Assembly (NCBI RefSeq): GCF_003008555.2
Contig: NZ_CP027665.1
Span: 3,782,001-3,846,000 of the forward strand
Length of the DNA stretch: 64,000 nucleotides
Reading direction: 5' to 3'
From: Pukyongiella litopenaei
Lineage (GTDB): Bacteria; Pseudomonadota; Alphaproteobacteria; Rhodobacterales; Rhodobacteraceae
Translations under genes and position numbers: made by a program
Notes under the pieces: generated by a model
What the model was told of the DNA's origin: nothing
What the model saw: the letters and a program-made list of their open reading frames with translations, nothing else
Database searches by the model: none
In this document: piece after piece, positions 34,731-43,876 of the stretch
How positions within the stretch are numbered: the stretch's first letter is position 1
How the letters are laid out: every line of letters starts with the position of its first letter

Positions 34731-35926
34731 CACAGCACCTCGAAGAGGCCGGCCGCCCCCATGCCGCCGCCCACGCACATGGTGCAGACGACATAGCGCG
34801 CGCCGCGCCGTTTGCCCTCGATCAGCGCGTGACCGACCATGCGCGCGCCGGACATGCCGTAGGGATGCCCGATAGATATCGCGCCGCCATTGACGTTCAG
34901 CAACTCGTCCGGGATGCCCAGCCTGTCACGGCAATAGAGCACCTGCACGGCGAAGGCTTCGTTCAGTTCCCAAAGGCCGATATCGTCCATCTTCAGCCCA
35001 TGCGCATTCAGCAGCTTCGGCACCGCGAATACCGGCCCGATGCCCATTTCGTCGGGTTCGCAGCCCGCGGCCATCACGCCCATATAGCGGCCCAGGGGCT
35101 CCAGCCCGCGCTGTTCGGCCAGCCTGGCCTCCATCAGCACGCTGGCCGCCGCGCCATCGGACAGTTGGCTGGCATTGCCCGCGGTGATATAGCCGCCTTC
35201 CTTGATCTTCATCCCGTTCTTGAACACCGGCTGCAGCCCGGCCAGCGACTCGGCCGTCGTTCCGGGGCGGTTGCCTTCGTCCTTGTCCAGCGTCACCTCG
35301 TGGTCGCTGATCTCGCCGGTGTCCCGGTTCTGGATCTTCATCACCGTGGTCATCGGCACAATTTCATCGCCCAGCCGGCCCGCCTGCTGCGCCGCATGGG
35401 TGCGGGCCTGCGACTGGGCCGCGTATTCGTCCTGCGCCTCGCGGCTGATGTCATAGCGCGCGGCCACCGTTTCGGCGGTTTCCAGCATCGACATGTAGAT
35501 GTCGGGCTTGGTCTGCATCAGCCAGGGATCGGGGCTGACGCGCATGTCGTTGGTCTGCACCATCGAGATGCTTTCGACCCCGCCGCCCACGGCAACGTCC
35601 ATGCCGTCATGGACGATCTGCTTGGCCGCGGTCGCGATCGCCATCATGCCGCTGGCGCATTGGCGGTCGACCGACATGCCCGCGACCGTGACCGGCAGCC
35701 CGGCGCGGATCGCCGTCTGGCGGGCGATGTTGCCGGCGGAATGGCCCTGTTGCAGCGCGGCGCCGACGATGCAGTCGGCGATCTCGGCGGGATCGACACC
35801 GGCGCGGGCAACCGCGTTCGATACCGCATGCGCGGCCAGGGCCTGCGGTGTGGTGGCGTTGAACGCCCCGCGATAGGCCTTGCCGATCGGGGTGCGGGCT
35901 GTCGATACGATTACTGCGTCACGCAT
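34730..35926 (-). CDS. Acetyl-CoA C-acyltransferase (thiolase)
   Basis: Thiolase cleaving 3-ketoacyl-CoA with CoA, 398 residues. The nucleophilic Cys90 is in [20 protein letters not shown]. The His motif is [17 protein letters not shown] and the second Cys is in [18 protein letters not shown]. Degradative (FadA-type) rather than biosynthetic is suggested by context, not proven. It follows the SDR gene by 23 bases and is coupled to the downstream nitronate monooxygenase gene. Confidence 0.94.
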   Translation of the reverse strand: MRDAVIVSTARTPIGKAYRGAFNATTPQALAAHAVSNAVARAGVDPAEIADCIVGAALQQGHSAGNIARQTAIRAGLPVTVAGMSVDRQCASGMMAIATAAKQIVHDGMDVAVGGGVESISMVQTNDMRVSPDPWLMQTKPDIYMSMLETAETVAARYDISREAQDEYAAQSQARTHAAQQAGRLGDEIVPMTTVMKIQNRDTGEISDHEVTLDKDEGNRPGTTAESLAGLQPVFKNGMKIKEGGYITAGNASQLSDGAAASVLMEARLAEQRGLEPLGRYMGVMAAGCEPDEMGIGPVFAVPKLLNAHGLKMDDIGLWELNEAFAVQVLYCRDRLGIPDELLNVNGGAISIGHPYGMSGARMVGHALIEGKRRGARYVVCTMCVGGGMGAAGLFEVL

Positions 35927-35949
35927 GGGTTTCTCCTCGTTCGGAACTG

Positions 35950-36879
35950 TCAGTTGCCCCAGTCCAGCGAAAGCCCGCGGGCTCGTGCTGCATTGGCGAC
36001 GTATTTGCGGGTTTGCGAAAAGGCATCGACCAGCGCCTCCTGCCCTTCGGTGTCGGACATGGCGTCAAAGGCGGCGGCCACGGCTTCGGGCGACAGGTCG
36101 TCGTCGGTCAGCGTGATGCCGGGGGTCTCGAAGATCCGGGCCCGGGCGAAACACCCGGCGCCCGCGCCCATGATGAACCGCGACGGCCCGTCCTCGGACA
36201 CCAGCCACAGCACGCCGGGTGTGATCTTCTCGGGCGCCATCAGGGCCAGCGCATCGGGCGGGATCAGGTCTTCGGTCATCCGGGTGGCCGCCGTGGGCGC
36301 CAGGGTGTTGACCCGGATGTTGTCGCGCGCGCCTTCCAGGTGCAGCACGTTCATCAGCCCCACCATCGCCGCCTTGGCCGCGCCATAGCCGGCCTGACCG
36401 AAATTGCCGTAGAGCCCCGAGGAGGACGCGGTCAGCACCACCCGGCCATAGCCCTGTTCGCGCATGATCGGCCAGCAGGCATGGGTGCAGGTGGTGGACC
36501 CCATCAGGTGCACTTCGATCACCTTGCGGAAATCGTCCAGCGCCATCTTGGCGAATGTCTTGTCGCGCAGGATCCCGGCATTGTTGATCAGGATGTCGAT
36601 GCGCCCCCAGGCGTCCATCGTGCGGGCGACCATGTCGGCCACCTGCTCCTCGCTGGCCACGTCGGCGCCATGCGCCATCGCCTCGCCGCCGGCGGCGCGG
36701 ATTTCCTCGACCACGGCCTGTGCCGCGTCCGAGGAACGACCGGTTCCATCGGTTGCCGCGCCCAGATCGTTGACGACGACCCGCGCACCGCGTTCCGCCA
36801 GCCCCAGCGCATGGCTGCGGCCCAGCCCGGCCCCTGCCCCCGTCACGATGGCCACGCGCCCGTCGAACCTGATGCTCAT
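35950..36879 (-). CDS. SDR family 3-hydroxyacyl-CoA dehydrogenase-like protein
   Basis: Short-chain dehydrogenase, 309 residues, resembling the dehydrogenase part of peroxisomal multifunctional enzyme 2. The ATG at 36879 follows a GGAGGAGAGCAG ribosome site; the frame continues upstream but through non-conserved sequence. Cofactor motif [13 protein letters not shown] and the insertion [18 protein letters not shown] typical of this subfamily; NNAG; Ser in [10 protein letters not shown] and YGAAKAA. The C-terminal 60 residues ([12 protein letters not shown] onward) extend beyond classical SDRs. First gene of the SDR, thiolase, NMO, phosphatase, kinase run. Confidence 0.92.
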   Translation of the reverse strand: MSIRFDGRVAIVTGAGAGLGRSHALGLAERGARVVVNDLGAATDGTGRSSDAAQAVVEEIRAAGGEAMAHGADVASEEQVADMVARTMDAWGRIDILINNAGILRDKTFAKMALDDFRKVIEVHLMGSTTCTHACWPIMREQGYGRVVLTASSSGLYGNFGQAGYGAAKAAMVGLMNVLHLEGARDNIRVNTLAPTAATRMTEDLIPPDALALMAPEKITPGVLWLVSEDGPSRFIMGAGAGCFARARIFETPGITLTDDDLSPEAVAAAFDAMSDTEGQEALVDAFSQTRKYVANAARARGLSLDWGN

Positions 36880-37066
36880 CTGCTCTCCTCCCCCCGTCGT
36901 TGCCGCGATAATCGCCGCCGCGCCGCCATGGGCAAGGAAAAATTCCGCCATCGCGCCCTGACGCCACGTCGCGGGCCGTGCGGACCACCCGCGATTGACA
37001 AGCCGACCGGCGGCTGGATCACTTGTGCCAAAGGCGCGTGCCGCGCGTCGAACGGGAGGATGAAAC

Positions 37067-38071
37067 ATGAAGGCCCTGCTGTCCACCGCCCCCGGCGGCC
37101 CGGAAACCCTGGAACTCACAGAACTGCCGATGCCCGAGCCGAAAAAGGGCGAATTGCTGCTGCGGGTTCATGCCGCCGGGGTGAACTATCCCGATACGCT
37201 GATGATCCGCGATCTCTACCAGATCAAACCGCCCCGGCCGTTCGCGCCGGGCGGCGAGGTCGCCGGCGAGGTGGTCGGGCTGGGCGACGGCGTGACCGGC
37301 TTTGCGCCCGGTGACCGGGTCCTGGCGCTGACCGGGCATGGCGGGTTTGCGACCCACATGATGCTGGATGCCAGCCGCGCGGTCAGGATCCCCGACGCGA
37401 TGCCCTATGAAGATGCGGCCTGTTTCATCTTTACCTACGGCACCTCGCATCACGCGCTGAAGGACCGCGCGCATCTCGGCGAAGGTGAAACGCTGCTGGT
37501 CCTCGGCGCGGCGGGTGGTGTCGGCGCGGCGGCGATCGAACTGGGCAAGGCCGCCGGTGCGCGGGTGATCGCGGCGGTCTCCTCGCCCGACAAGGCAATG
37601 TTCTGCCGTGATCTCGGCGCCGATGAAACGCTGATCTACCCCCGCGATATGGACCGCGATGCGCAAAAGGCGCTGTCGGGCGAGATCAAGAAACTGGCCG
37701 GCGGCGATGGTGTCGACGTGGTCTATGACGCGGTTGGCGGCGACTATGCCGAACCCGCGATCCGCGCGATGGCGTGGCAGGGCCGGTTCCTCGTCGTCGG
37801 GTTTCCCGCCGGCATACCGAACATCCCGCTGAACCTGCCGCTGCTCAAGGGCTGCGAGATCGTCGGCGTCTTCTGGGGGGCATCGGTGTTCCGCGATCCG
37901 GCGGGCCATGCCGAGAACATGGCCGACCTGTTCGGGATGTATGCCGAGGGCCGGATCAGGCCGCGCATCTCCGCCACCTACCCGCTCGCGCGGGCCGCTG
38001 AGGCGCTGGTTGCGATGCAGGACCGGAAGGTGATGGGCAAGGTCGTGGTCACGATGGGCGACGACGACTAG
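37067..38071 (+). CDS. NADPH:quinone oxidoreductase family MDR protein
   Basis: Zinc-free medium-chain dehydrogenase/reductase, 334 residues. N-terminal GroES-like part VNYPDTLMIRDLYQIKPP and FAPGGEVAGEVVGLG; cofactor motif VLGAAGGVGAAAIELGKAAG. No zinc-ligand cysteine set was seen. Family members reduce quinones or alpha,beta-unsaturated carbonyls including enoyl-CoAs; given the neighbours, an enoyl-CoA or acrylyl-CoA reductase role is possible. Divergent from the SDR gene (187 bases, shared promoter region) and overlapping the following phosphatase gene end by 4 bases. Confidence 0.9.
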   Translation: MKALLSTAPGGPETLELTELPMPEPKKGELLLRVHAAGVNYPDTLMIRDLYQIKPPRPFAPGGEVAGEVVGLGDGVTGFAPGDRVLALTGHGGFATHMMLDASRAVRIPDAMPYEDAACFIFTYGTSHHALKDRAHLGEGETLLVLGAAGGVGAAAIELGKAAGARVIAAVSSPDKAMFCRDLGADETLIYPRDMDRDAQKALSGEIKKLAGGDGVDVVYDAVGGDYAEPAIRAMAWQGRFLVVGFPAGIPNIPLNLPLLKGCEIVGVFWGASVFRDPAGHAENMADLFGMYAEGRIRPRISATYPLARAAEALVAMQDRKVMGKVVVTMGDDD

Positions 38072-38724
38072 GGCAGATGCGCGCAGTCGTTGTAGCCCCG
38101 CACATCCCAGTCGCCGCCGCGGATCACGATGCGGCTGATCGACCCGTTGGCCGCGCCGTTGAAGGCAAATGGCCGGGCGCCGCTGCCGATGCTCATCGCG
38201 GCGCCGACCACGCCGCCATGCACGAACACGGCCACCCTCTGGTCGGCATGGGCAGCGGCGATGCGCTCGAGCCCCAAGCGCACGCGGCCATGCAGGGCGG
38301 CGGTGGTTTCCGCGCCGGGGATTTCGCCCCATTCATGGCCCGCCTTCGCGCGCGCAAAGGCCGGGTCGCCATTGGCCGCGCGAATGCGGTATTCACCGCC
38401 ATCCCAGTCGCCCAGGAACACCTCGCGCAGGTCCGGTTCGACGACCGGCGTCAACCCCAGATGCGCGGCCAGCGGCGCGGCGGTCTGATGGGTCCGGCGC
38501 AGCGTGGTGACATAGATCGCCGCCAGCGTCTCGCCCTTCAGCCGCTCGCCCACGGCGCGCGCCTGTGCCTCGCCATCGGGATGCAGCGCCGGGTCGCCAT
38601 GCCCGCCGGTCATTGGAAAGCTCTCGCCCGGCACGGCCGGCTGGCTTTCGCCGTGGCGGATCAGCAGCATGTCGCAGGCCCCAGGCGGCGGTGCATAGAC
38701 ATGCTGGCGATATTCACGGGTCAT
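38068..38724 (-). CDS. Histidine phosphatase family protein, copy 2
   Basis: 218 residues from the ATG at 38724, preceded by AAGGGG. The phospho-His motif is LLIRHGESQPAVPGES and the second His is present in VFVHGGVVGAAMS, unlike copy 1 at 33027. The Arg pair TTLRRTHQTAAPLA is also as expected, so this copy should be active. It is on the opposite strand to both neighbours, with its end overlapping the MDR gene by 4 bases. The substrate is unknown. Confidence 0.9.
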   Translation of the reverse strand: MTREYRQHVYAPPPGACDMLLIRHGESQPAVPGESFPMTGGHGDPALHPDGEAQARAVGERLKGETLAAIYVTTLRRTHQTAAPLAAHLGLTPVVEPDLREVFLGDWDGGEYRIRAANGDPAFARAKAGHEWGEIPGAETTAALHGRVRLGLERIAAAHADQRVAVFVHGGVVGAAMSIGSGARPFAFNGAANGSISRIVIRGGDWDVRGYNDCAHLP

Positions 38725-38819
38725 GGTCACGCCCCTTCGTTTTCCAGTTTCGCGCAGAATGCGCGTCTTTGACGCCGAGATGCAATGCCACACAGACCGA
38801 GAGTGAAAGGACTGCACCA

Positions 38820-39824
38820 ATGACCGGGAATCGCCAGATCACCGTCGCCGACCTGCCCGACGGCGCGCTCGAGCCGCGCCACTTTGCGCTGGCCGAGGCG
38901 CCGATGCCCGAGCCCGCAGAGGGCGAGGTCCTGCTGCGCACGATCCTGATGTCCATCGACGCCGCCAACCGGTCGTGGATGCAGGGCGCCACCTATCGCG
39001 ACGCGGTGCGCGCCGGGGACGCCATGCCCACCTATGCGCTGTGCGAGGTGATCGAGAGCCGCAGCGACCGGCTGGCGCCCGGCGATATCGTCGCAACCGA
39101 ATCGGTCTGGGCCGATTACGTCACCCGCCCTGCCCGGCTGGTGCTGAAACAGCCCGAGATTCGCCCGCTGTCCCACCTGATGAGCGTCTATGGCATCGCC
39201 GGCAAGACCGCGTTTCACGGGTTGGTCAATGTCGGGCGGCCCATCGCCGGGGAAACCATCCTCGTCTCCGCCGCCGCCGGATCGGTGGGCGGCTATGTCG
39301 GCCAGATCGGCAAGGCGCTGGGCTGCCGCGTGGTGGGCATCGCCGGCGGCGCCGAAAAATGCGCCTGGGTGGTCGATCACCTGGGGTTCGACGCCTGTGT
39401 CGATTACCGCGCGCCGGGCCTCTACAAGGCGCTGCGCGCCGCCTGCCCGAACGGGGTCGATGTCTATTTCGACAATGTCGGCGGCGAAACGCTGGAAACC
39501 GCGCTGGCGGTGATGAACGAGCGCGGCCGCGTGGTCTGCTGCGGCGCGATCAGCCAGTATGACACCGCGACGCCCACCGGCCCGCGCAACCTGCCGGGGC
39601 TGGTCGTGGTGAAACGGCTGCGGATGGAGGGGTTCATCGTGATGGATTTCGCCGATCGGGACGCCACCGCGCTGCGGGCATTGCAGACCTGGGTGGCCGA
39701 GGGCCGGATCCGGGTGTCCGAGGATATCGTCGAGGGGCTCGAAAACGCGCCGGGCGCGTTGATCGGGTTGCTGGCGGGTGACAACCGGGGCAAGCGCATG
39801 GTGCGCGTCGGCCCGGATCCATGA
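38820..39824 (+). CDS. NADP-dependent oxidoreductase, leukotriene B4 dehydrogenase/CurA-like MDR
   Basis: 334-residue zinc-free MDR of the PTGR/YncB type. The ATG at 38820 has GAAAGGA at good spacing; the frame continues upstream over the antisense phosphatase gene. N-terminal AEAPMPEPAEGEVLLRT and SWMQGATY; cofactor region VSAAAGSVGGYVGQIGKALG; C-terminal LPGLVVVKRLRMEGFIVMDF, a strong signature. Members reduce conjugated enones. Followed after 13 bases by a MaoC hydratase, together suited to enoyl intermediates. Confidence 0.91.
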   Translation: MTGNRQITVADLPDGALEPRHFALAEAPMPEPAEGEVLLRTILMSIDAANRSWMQGATYRDAVRAGDAMPTYALCEVIESRSDRLAPGDIVATESVWADYVTRPARLVLKQPEIRPLSHLMSVYGIAGKTAFHGLVNVGRPIAGETILVSAAAGSVGGYVGQIGKALGCRVVGIAGGAEKCAWVVDHLGFDACVDYRAPGLYKALRAACPNGVDVYFDNVGGETLETALAVMNERGRVVCCGAISQYDTATPTGPRNLPGLVVVKRLRMEGFIVMDFADRDATALRALQTWVAEGRIRVSEDIVEGLENAPGALIGLLAGDNRGKRMVRVGPDP

Positions 39825-39837
39825 AGGGGAGAAGGAC

Positions 39838-40314
39838 ATGAGTGCAACCGACGACGCGCTGGCACGGGCCGAGGCGCGGCTGGGACGGGAAATCGGCGTC
39901 TCGGACTGGATCACCGTCGATCAGCCGATGATCGACAGCTTTGCCACCAACACCCATGACGAACAATGGATCCATGTGGATCCCGACCGCGCCGCGCGCG
40001 ACACGCCCTTCGGCGGCGCCATCGCGCACGGGTTCCTGACGCTGTCATTGGCCAGCCGCTTTGCCTATGACGCGCTGCCGCATCATCCGGGTGCCGTCAT
40101 GGGCATCAATTACGGGTTCAACAAGCTGCGGTTCCTGAAGCCGGTTCCAGCGGGCTCGCGGCTGAGGGGCCGGTTCGTCCTGAAATCGGCCACAAAACGG
40201 TCCGGCACCGAACTGCTGCAGGAACACATATTGACGATCGAGATCGAGGGCAGCGACGTGCCGGCGGTGGTGGCCGACTGGCTCGGGCTGACGGTGTTTG
40301 CCCCCGGCAACTGA
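39838..40314 (+). CDS. MaoC family dehydratase (R-specific enoyl-CoA hydratase-like)
   Basis: Hotdog-fold hydratase, 158 residues. The catalytic Asp/His pair is in FATNTHDEQWIHVDP (Asp and His five residues apart), followed by the hydratase helix GGAIAHGFLTLSLA. A ribosome site AAGGGGAGAAGGAC is just upstream of the ATG. Coupled with the MDR gene; it would hydrate 2-enoyl-CoA to 3-hydroxyacyl-CoA. Confidence 0.92.
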   Translation: MSATDDALARAEARLGREIGVSDWITVDQPMIDSFATNTHDEQWIHVDPDRAARDTPFGGAIAHGFLTLSLASRFAYDALPHHPGAVMGINYGFNKLRFLKPVPAGSRLRGRFVLKSATKRSGTELLQEHILTIEIEGSDVPAVVADWLGLTVFAPGN

Positions 40315-40427
40315 TGGCCGGCATCCGGCGATGTCGGGCGGCGATACCCGGCCGTCCATTCCTGTTCGCTGGACATCCGGCGTCAGGACAGGCTAGCGTT
40401 TACTGCACTGACAGGAAATAACCGCCC

Positions 40428-40874
40428 ATGCCGAGCCTTCTCGTTCTCAACGGACCGAACCTGAACCTGCTGGGCACCCGCCAGCCGGAGATCTACGGCG
40501 CCTCGACGCTGCCCGAGATCGAAGCGATGTGCCGGGACCGCGCCGCGGAACGCGGGTATGAGACCGAGTGCCGGCAATCGAACCACGAGGGCACGCTGGT
40601 CGATGCGATCCATGATGCGCGCACGCGCCATGCCGGTATCGTGCTCAATGCCGGGGCCTATACCCATAGCTCGATCGCGCTGCGCGACGCGATCAGTTCG
40701 GTCGGGCTGCCGGTGATCGAGCTTCACCTGTCCAACATCCATGCCCGGGAAGAATTCCGCCATCGGTCCCTGATCGCCCCGGTGGCCCTCGGGCAGATAT
40801 GCGGTTTCGGCCCGCAGGGATACCTGCTGGCGATCGATGCGCTGGCCGCGCATCTGAGCGCAGAGGAAAGTTGA
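40428..40874 (+). CDS. aroQ: Type II 3-dehydroquinate dehydratase
   Basis: Shikimate-pathway enzyme converting 3-dehydroquinate to 3-dehydroshikimate, 148 residues, a dodecameric flavodoxin-like fold. The motif LNGPNLNLLGTRQPEIYG holds the active-site Arg and Tyr on the lid loop; QSNHEGTLVDAIHDA, NAGAYTHSSIALRDA and ELHLSNIHAREEFRHRS complete the active site. A luxR-type gene starts directly after its stop (TGAATG), so both may share a transcript; a 113-base gap precedes it. Confidence 0.97.
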   Translation: MPSLLVLNGPNLNLLGTRQPEIYGASTLPEIEAMCRDRAAERGYETECRQSNHEGTLVDAIHDARTRHAGIVLNAGAYTHSSIALRDAISSVGLPVIELHLSNIHAREEFRHRSLIAPVALGQICGFGPQGYLLAIDALAAHLSAEES

Positions 40875-41630
40875 ATGAAGATCAGCAACTATCTGAATTA
40901 TCTGCTGAATGCACAAACGCTCGAAGAACTGTGGGCCGCCCACACCGCCGAGATGGCGGATTACGGGTTTGATCGCCTGGTCTATGGCAGCACCTATTAC
41001 TGGACGGATACGTCGCTGGGCGACCCCGAGGATTTCGTGATCCTGACCAACCAGCCGGAAAAATATGTCGAGGGGTTCGTACATACCGGGCTGTATTTCC
41101 ATTCGCCGATGTTGAAATGGGCCCTGCAGAACGAAGGCTATTGCTGCTGGAGCCAGATCCCCGAACTGCTCCCGGACGGCAAGATGACGCCCGAGGAACG
41201 CAAGGTGCACGAGTTCAACAAGCGGATGGGCGTTACCGCCGGGTGCACGGTCAGTTTCCGGTCGGTGTCGCCGCGATCCAAGGGCGTCATGTCGCTATGC
41301 GCCAACAAGGATCTGACCCAGGATGACGTGGATGAGATCTGGGAACGCCAGGGCCAGGACCTGCTGCTGATGAACAACGCGGCCCATCTCAAGATCCTGG
41401 CGCTGCCCTATCGCCCGCCCAATCGCGGCCTGACCAAACGCCAGCGCGAGGCGCTGCACTGGGTCGGTGACGGCAAGACGACGCAGGACATCGCGCTGCT
41501 CATGGGGCTGACCCCGGCGACGGTCGAAAAACACCTGCGGCTGGCACGGGAAACGCTGTCCGTCGAGACCACGGCACAGGCGGTGCTGAAGGCATCGTTG
41601 CACAACCAGATGTTCGTGCTGGAAGCGTAA
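40875..41630 (+). CDS. LuxR family transcriptional regulator with autoinducer-binding domain (solo)
   Basis: 251 residues. The N-terminal Autoind_bind domain (about 15-165) has YWTDTSLGDPEDFVILTNQP and GLYFHSPMLKWALQNEGYCC; the C-terminal LuxR helix-turn-helix is LTKRQREALHWVGDGKTTQD followed by LMGLTPATVEKHLRLARE. By hand alignment, the conserved AHL-binding Asp of the DP motif corresponds to Ser in HSP. No luxI synthase is in the window, so it is a solo, perhaps answering to another ligand or to AHLs made elsewhere. No gap from aroQ. Confidence 0.9.
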   Translation: MKISNYLNYLLNAQTLEELWAAHTAEMADYGFDRLVYGSTYYWTDTSLGDPEDFVILTNQPEKYVEGFVHTGLYFHSPMLKWALQNEGYCCWSQIPELLPDGKMTPEERKVHEFNKRMGVTAGCTVSFRSVSPRSKGVMSLCANKDLTQDDVDEIWERQGQDLLLMNNAAHLKILALPYRPPNRGLTKRQREALHWVGDGKTTQDIALLMGLTPATVEKHLRLARETLSVETTAQAVLKASLHNQMFVLEA

Positions 41631-41991
41631 CCCCCGGGGCGACCGGGGCAACCGGTCAACGCACACATGACCCAAGGTAAGGAAAACACTACTTTTGCGG
41701 GAGCCGGTTTTGTAGCAAACTGATCATGTTCCGTGAGTGGTGGCTTTGGCCTGGGAACATCGGGAAATGATCCTTGCAATTACAAGGCTCTCTGACCTGT
41801 CCGGTCCGGAGGTTTCTTTTCGGATCTTCGGGCCGGAATCTAGTTCTAGTATCAAGTGCTTCGACGCCAGACCTGTGCCGTTCCGGCTGCGAAGAATGTT
41901 CACAATCCCCCCCAAATGGGACGGGGCTGCGCCTGGCGCAGCCCCGTTCTTGTTTGTAGATTGTCGGTGCACGAACGAATCGACCGCGCGG
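41631..41991. other. 361-base intergenic region, candidate small RNA on the + strand
   Basis: No protein gene recognised between luxR and tsf. It contains inverted repeats ATGTTCC/GGAACAT (41726-41732, 41754-41760) and CCTTG/CAAGG (41772-41776, 41783-41787), then a strong + strand hairpin with T-rich tail at 41921-41959, about 290 bases past the luxR stop. Either luxR has a long 3' UTR or a small RNA is encoded. GC content appears lower than in the flanking genes. Confidence 0.35.
41921..41959 (+). terminator. Rho-independent terminator, + strand
   Basis: Perfect 12-bp stem ACGGGGCTGCGC / GCGCAGCCCCGT with loop CTG (41921-41947), followed by the T-rich TCTTGTTTGTAG. The T-rich side is on the + strand, whereas the adjacent tsf gene is transcribed the other way. 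It therefore ends a + strand transcript from luxR or from the intergenic region. Confidence 0.75.
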
Positions 41992-42867
41992 TCAGCCCTG
42001 CGCGACCTTGGCAACCTCGGCGGCAAAATCTTCCTGCTCGACCTCGATGCCCTCGCCGACCTCGAGACGGACAAACCCGGTGATCTCGGCACCGGCTTCC
42101 TTGGCCGCCGCGCCAACGGTCAGGTCCGGGTTCACGACGAAGGACTGATTCAGCAGGGTCACCTCGGCCATGAATTTCTTCATCCGGCCGACGATCATCT
42201 TTTCGATCACCTGCTCGGGCTTGCCGGATTCGCGGGCGATGTCCATCTGCACCTGCTTTTCCTTTTCGACCACGGCCGGGTCCAGGTCGGCGTCGCTCAG
42301 CGCGGCGGGGTTCACGGCCGCGACATGCATCGCCACCTGTTTGCCGAACGCCTCGTCACCGCCTGTCATGGCAACCAGGACACCGATCTTGCCCATGCCC
42401 GGCGCCGCCGCGTTGTGGACATAGGACACGACGGTGCCGCCTTCGATCGACGCCATGCGGCGCAGGTTCATATTCTCGCCGATGGTGGCGATTTTGTCGG
42501 TCAGCACGTCGGCGACGGTCTTGCCGCCCAGATCGGCAGCCTTCAGCGCCTCGACATCATCAACGCTCAGCGCCGTCTTGGCGAAATCGGCGACCATGTC
42601 CTGGAACTCGGCATTCTTGCCGACGAAATCGGTTTCCGAGTTCACCTCGACCGCAACACCCTTGTTGCCATCGACGACCACGGCCACGAGACCCTCGGCC
42701 GCGGTGCGACCCGATTTCTTGGCGGCCTTTGCCAGGCCCTTGGTGCGCAGCCAGTCGACCGCGGCGTCCATGTCGCCATCGGTTTCGGTCAGCGCCTTCT
42801 TGGCGTCCATCATGCCGGCGCCGGTCGCGTCGCGCAGTTGTTTCACCAGTGCTGCTGTGATTGCCAT
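41992..42867 (-). CDS. tsf: Translation elongation factor Ts
   Basis: Guanine-nucleotide exchange factor for EF-Tu, 291 residues, typical length. The N-terminal UBA-like module is [20 protein letters not shown] with the expected helix after it; the exchange motif TDFVGKN is at about 79-85; the coiled-coil and C-terminal subdomains follow ([28 protein letters not shown]). It follows rpsB by 75 bases, the near-universal rpsB-tsf order. Confidence 0.98.
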   Translation of the reverse strand: MAITAALVKQLRDATGAGMMDAKKALTETDGDMDAAVDWLRTKGLAKAAKKSGRTAAEGLVAVVVDGNKGVAVEVNSETDFVGKNAEFQDMVADFAKTALSVDDVEALKAADLGGKTVADVLTDKIATIGENMNLRRMASIEGGTVVSYVHNAAAPGMGKIGVLVAMTGGDEAFGKQVAMHVAAVNPAALSDADLDPAVVEKEKQVQMDIARESGKPEQVIEKMIVGRMKKFMAEVTLLNQSFVVNPDLTVGAAAKEAGAEITGFVRLEVGEGIEVEQEDFAAEVAKVAQG

Positions 42868-42942
42868 CTCTTGGCTCTCCTCATTTCAACGGGTCTGGGG
42901 CAGGTCATAGCCTGCCCCGCATGTCGTAACGGTGACGAATGC

Positions 42943-43764
42943 TCAGCCTTCGGCCGGTGCCTCGGCCTGTGTTTCGGCCTGTGCTTCAGCCGGTGCTTCC
43001 GCGGCGGCGTCTTCGGCCACGGCCTCTTCGGCGGGCGCTTCTTCCATCGCCCCCAGGTCGACACCGGCGGCGCCGAGCTGCGCGCTCATGCCGTCGAGCG
43101 CCGCACGCGCGGCCAGATCGCAGTAGAGCCCGATCGCCCGTGCTGCGTCGTCATTGCCGGGGATGATGTAGTCGATGCCGTCGGGCGAACAGTTGGTGTC
43201 GACCACAGCCACGACCGGGATGCCCAGCTTGTTGGCCTCGGCCACGGCCAGGGCTTCCTTTTTCACGTCGATGACGAACAGCAGGTCCGGCGTGCCGCCC
43301 ATTTCACGGATACCGCCCAGCGAAGCCTGCAGCTTTCCCTGGTCGCGTTCCATGCCCAGGCGTTCCTTCTTGGTCAGGCCTTCGGCGCCGGTTTCCATCG
43401 CCTCGTCGATCTCCTTGAGACGGTTGATCGACTGGCTGACGGTTTTCCAGTTGGTCAGGGTGCCGCCGAGCCAGCGGTGGTTCATGTAGTACTGCGCCGA
43501 TTTCTCGGCCGCTTCGGCGATCGGCGCGCTGGCCTGGCGCTTGGTGCCGACGAACAGCACGCGGCCGCCCTTGGCCACGGTGTCGCGGATCACCTGCAGG
43601 GCCTGGTCCAGCATCGGCACGGTCTGGGTCAGGTCCAGGATGTGGATGCCGTTGCGCGCACCATAGATGTATTCGCCCATGCGCGGGTTCCAGCGCTGGG
43701 TCTGGTGGCCAAAGTGAACGCCGGCTTCAAGCAGCTGACGCATGGTGAACTCGGGAAGAGCCAT
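42943..43764 (-). CDS. rpsB: 30S ribosomal protein S2 with acidic Ala/Glu tail
   Basis: Small-subunit ribosomal protein, 273 residues against about 240 in E. coli. Signature [20 protein letters not shown] near the N-terminus and [20 protein letters not shown] plus [19 protein letters not shown] in the second half. The last 35 residues are a low-complexity Ala/Glu/Pro tail ([16 protein letters not shown]), a common alphaproteobacterial feature. An about 180-base leader with hairpins precedes it. Confidence 0.98.
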   Translation of the reverse strand: MALPEFTMRQLLEAGVHFGHQTQRWNPRMGEYIYGARNGIHILDLTQTVPMLDQALQVIRDTVAKGGRVLFVGTKRQASAPIAEAAEKSAQYYMNHRWLGGTLTNWKTVSQSINRLKEIDEAMETGAEGLTKKERLGMERDQGKLQASLGGIREMGGTPDLLFVIDVKKEALAVAEANKLGIPVVAVVDTNCSPDGIDYIIPGNDDAARAIGLYCDLAARAALDGMSAQLGAAGVDLGAMEEAPAEEAVAEDAAAEAPAEAQAETQAEAPAEG

Positions 43765-43804
43765 GCTCGTTTTCCTTTCCGGTTTTAGCCTCGGCGGGGG
43801 TTCA

Positions 43805-43876
43805 GGGCATGTGCCCCAACCGGTGGTCTTCCGGGGATGTCTCCCCCGGACAGGCCCAAACCCCGCCTGCGGGTTT
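43805..43876 (-). promoter_or_regulatory. Structured rpsB 5' leader
   Basis: Upstream of rpsB, on the transcribed strand, are at least two inverted repeats: TCCGGGG/CCCCGGA (43830-43836 and 43844-43850) and AAACCC/GGGTTT (43858-43863 and 43871-43876). A smaller GGGCA/TGCCC lies at 43805-43816. They could form an autoregulatory ribosomal-protein leader, as S2 controls rpsB-tsf in other bacteria; no specific motif family was matched. Confidence 0.35.

Noticed and set aside
41737-43788. 683-codon + strand frame opposite tsf and rpsB
   Set aside because: Shadow of two essential conserved genes, biased toward His/Arg/Gly; only its first 200 bases lie in non-coding sequence.
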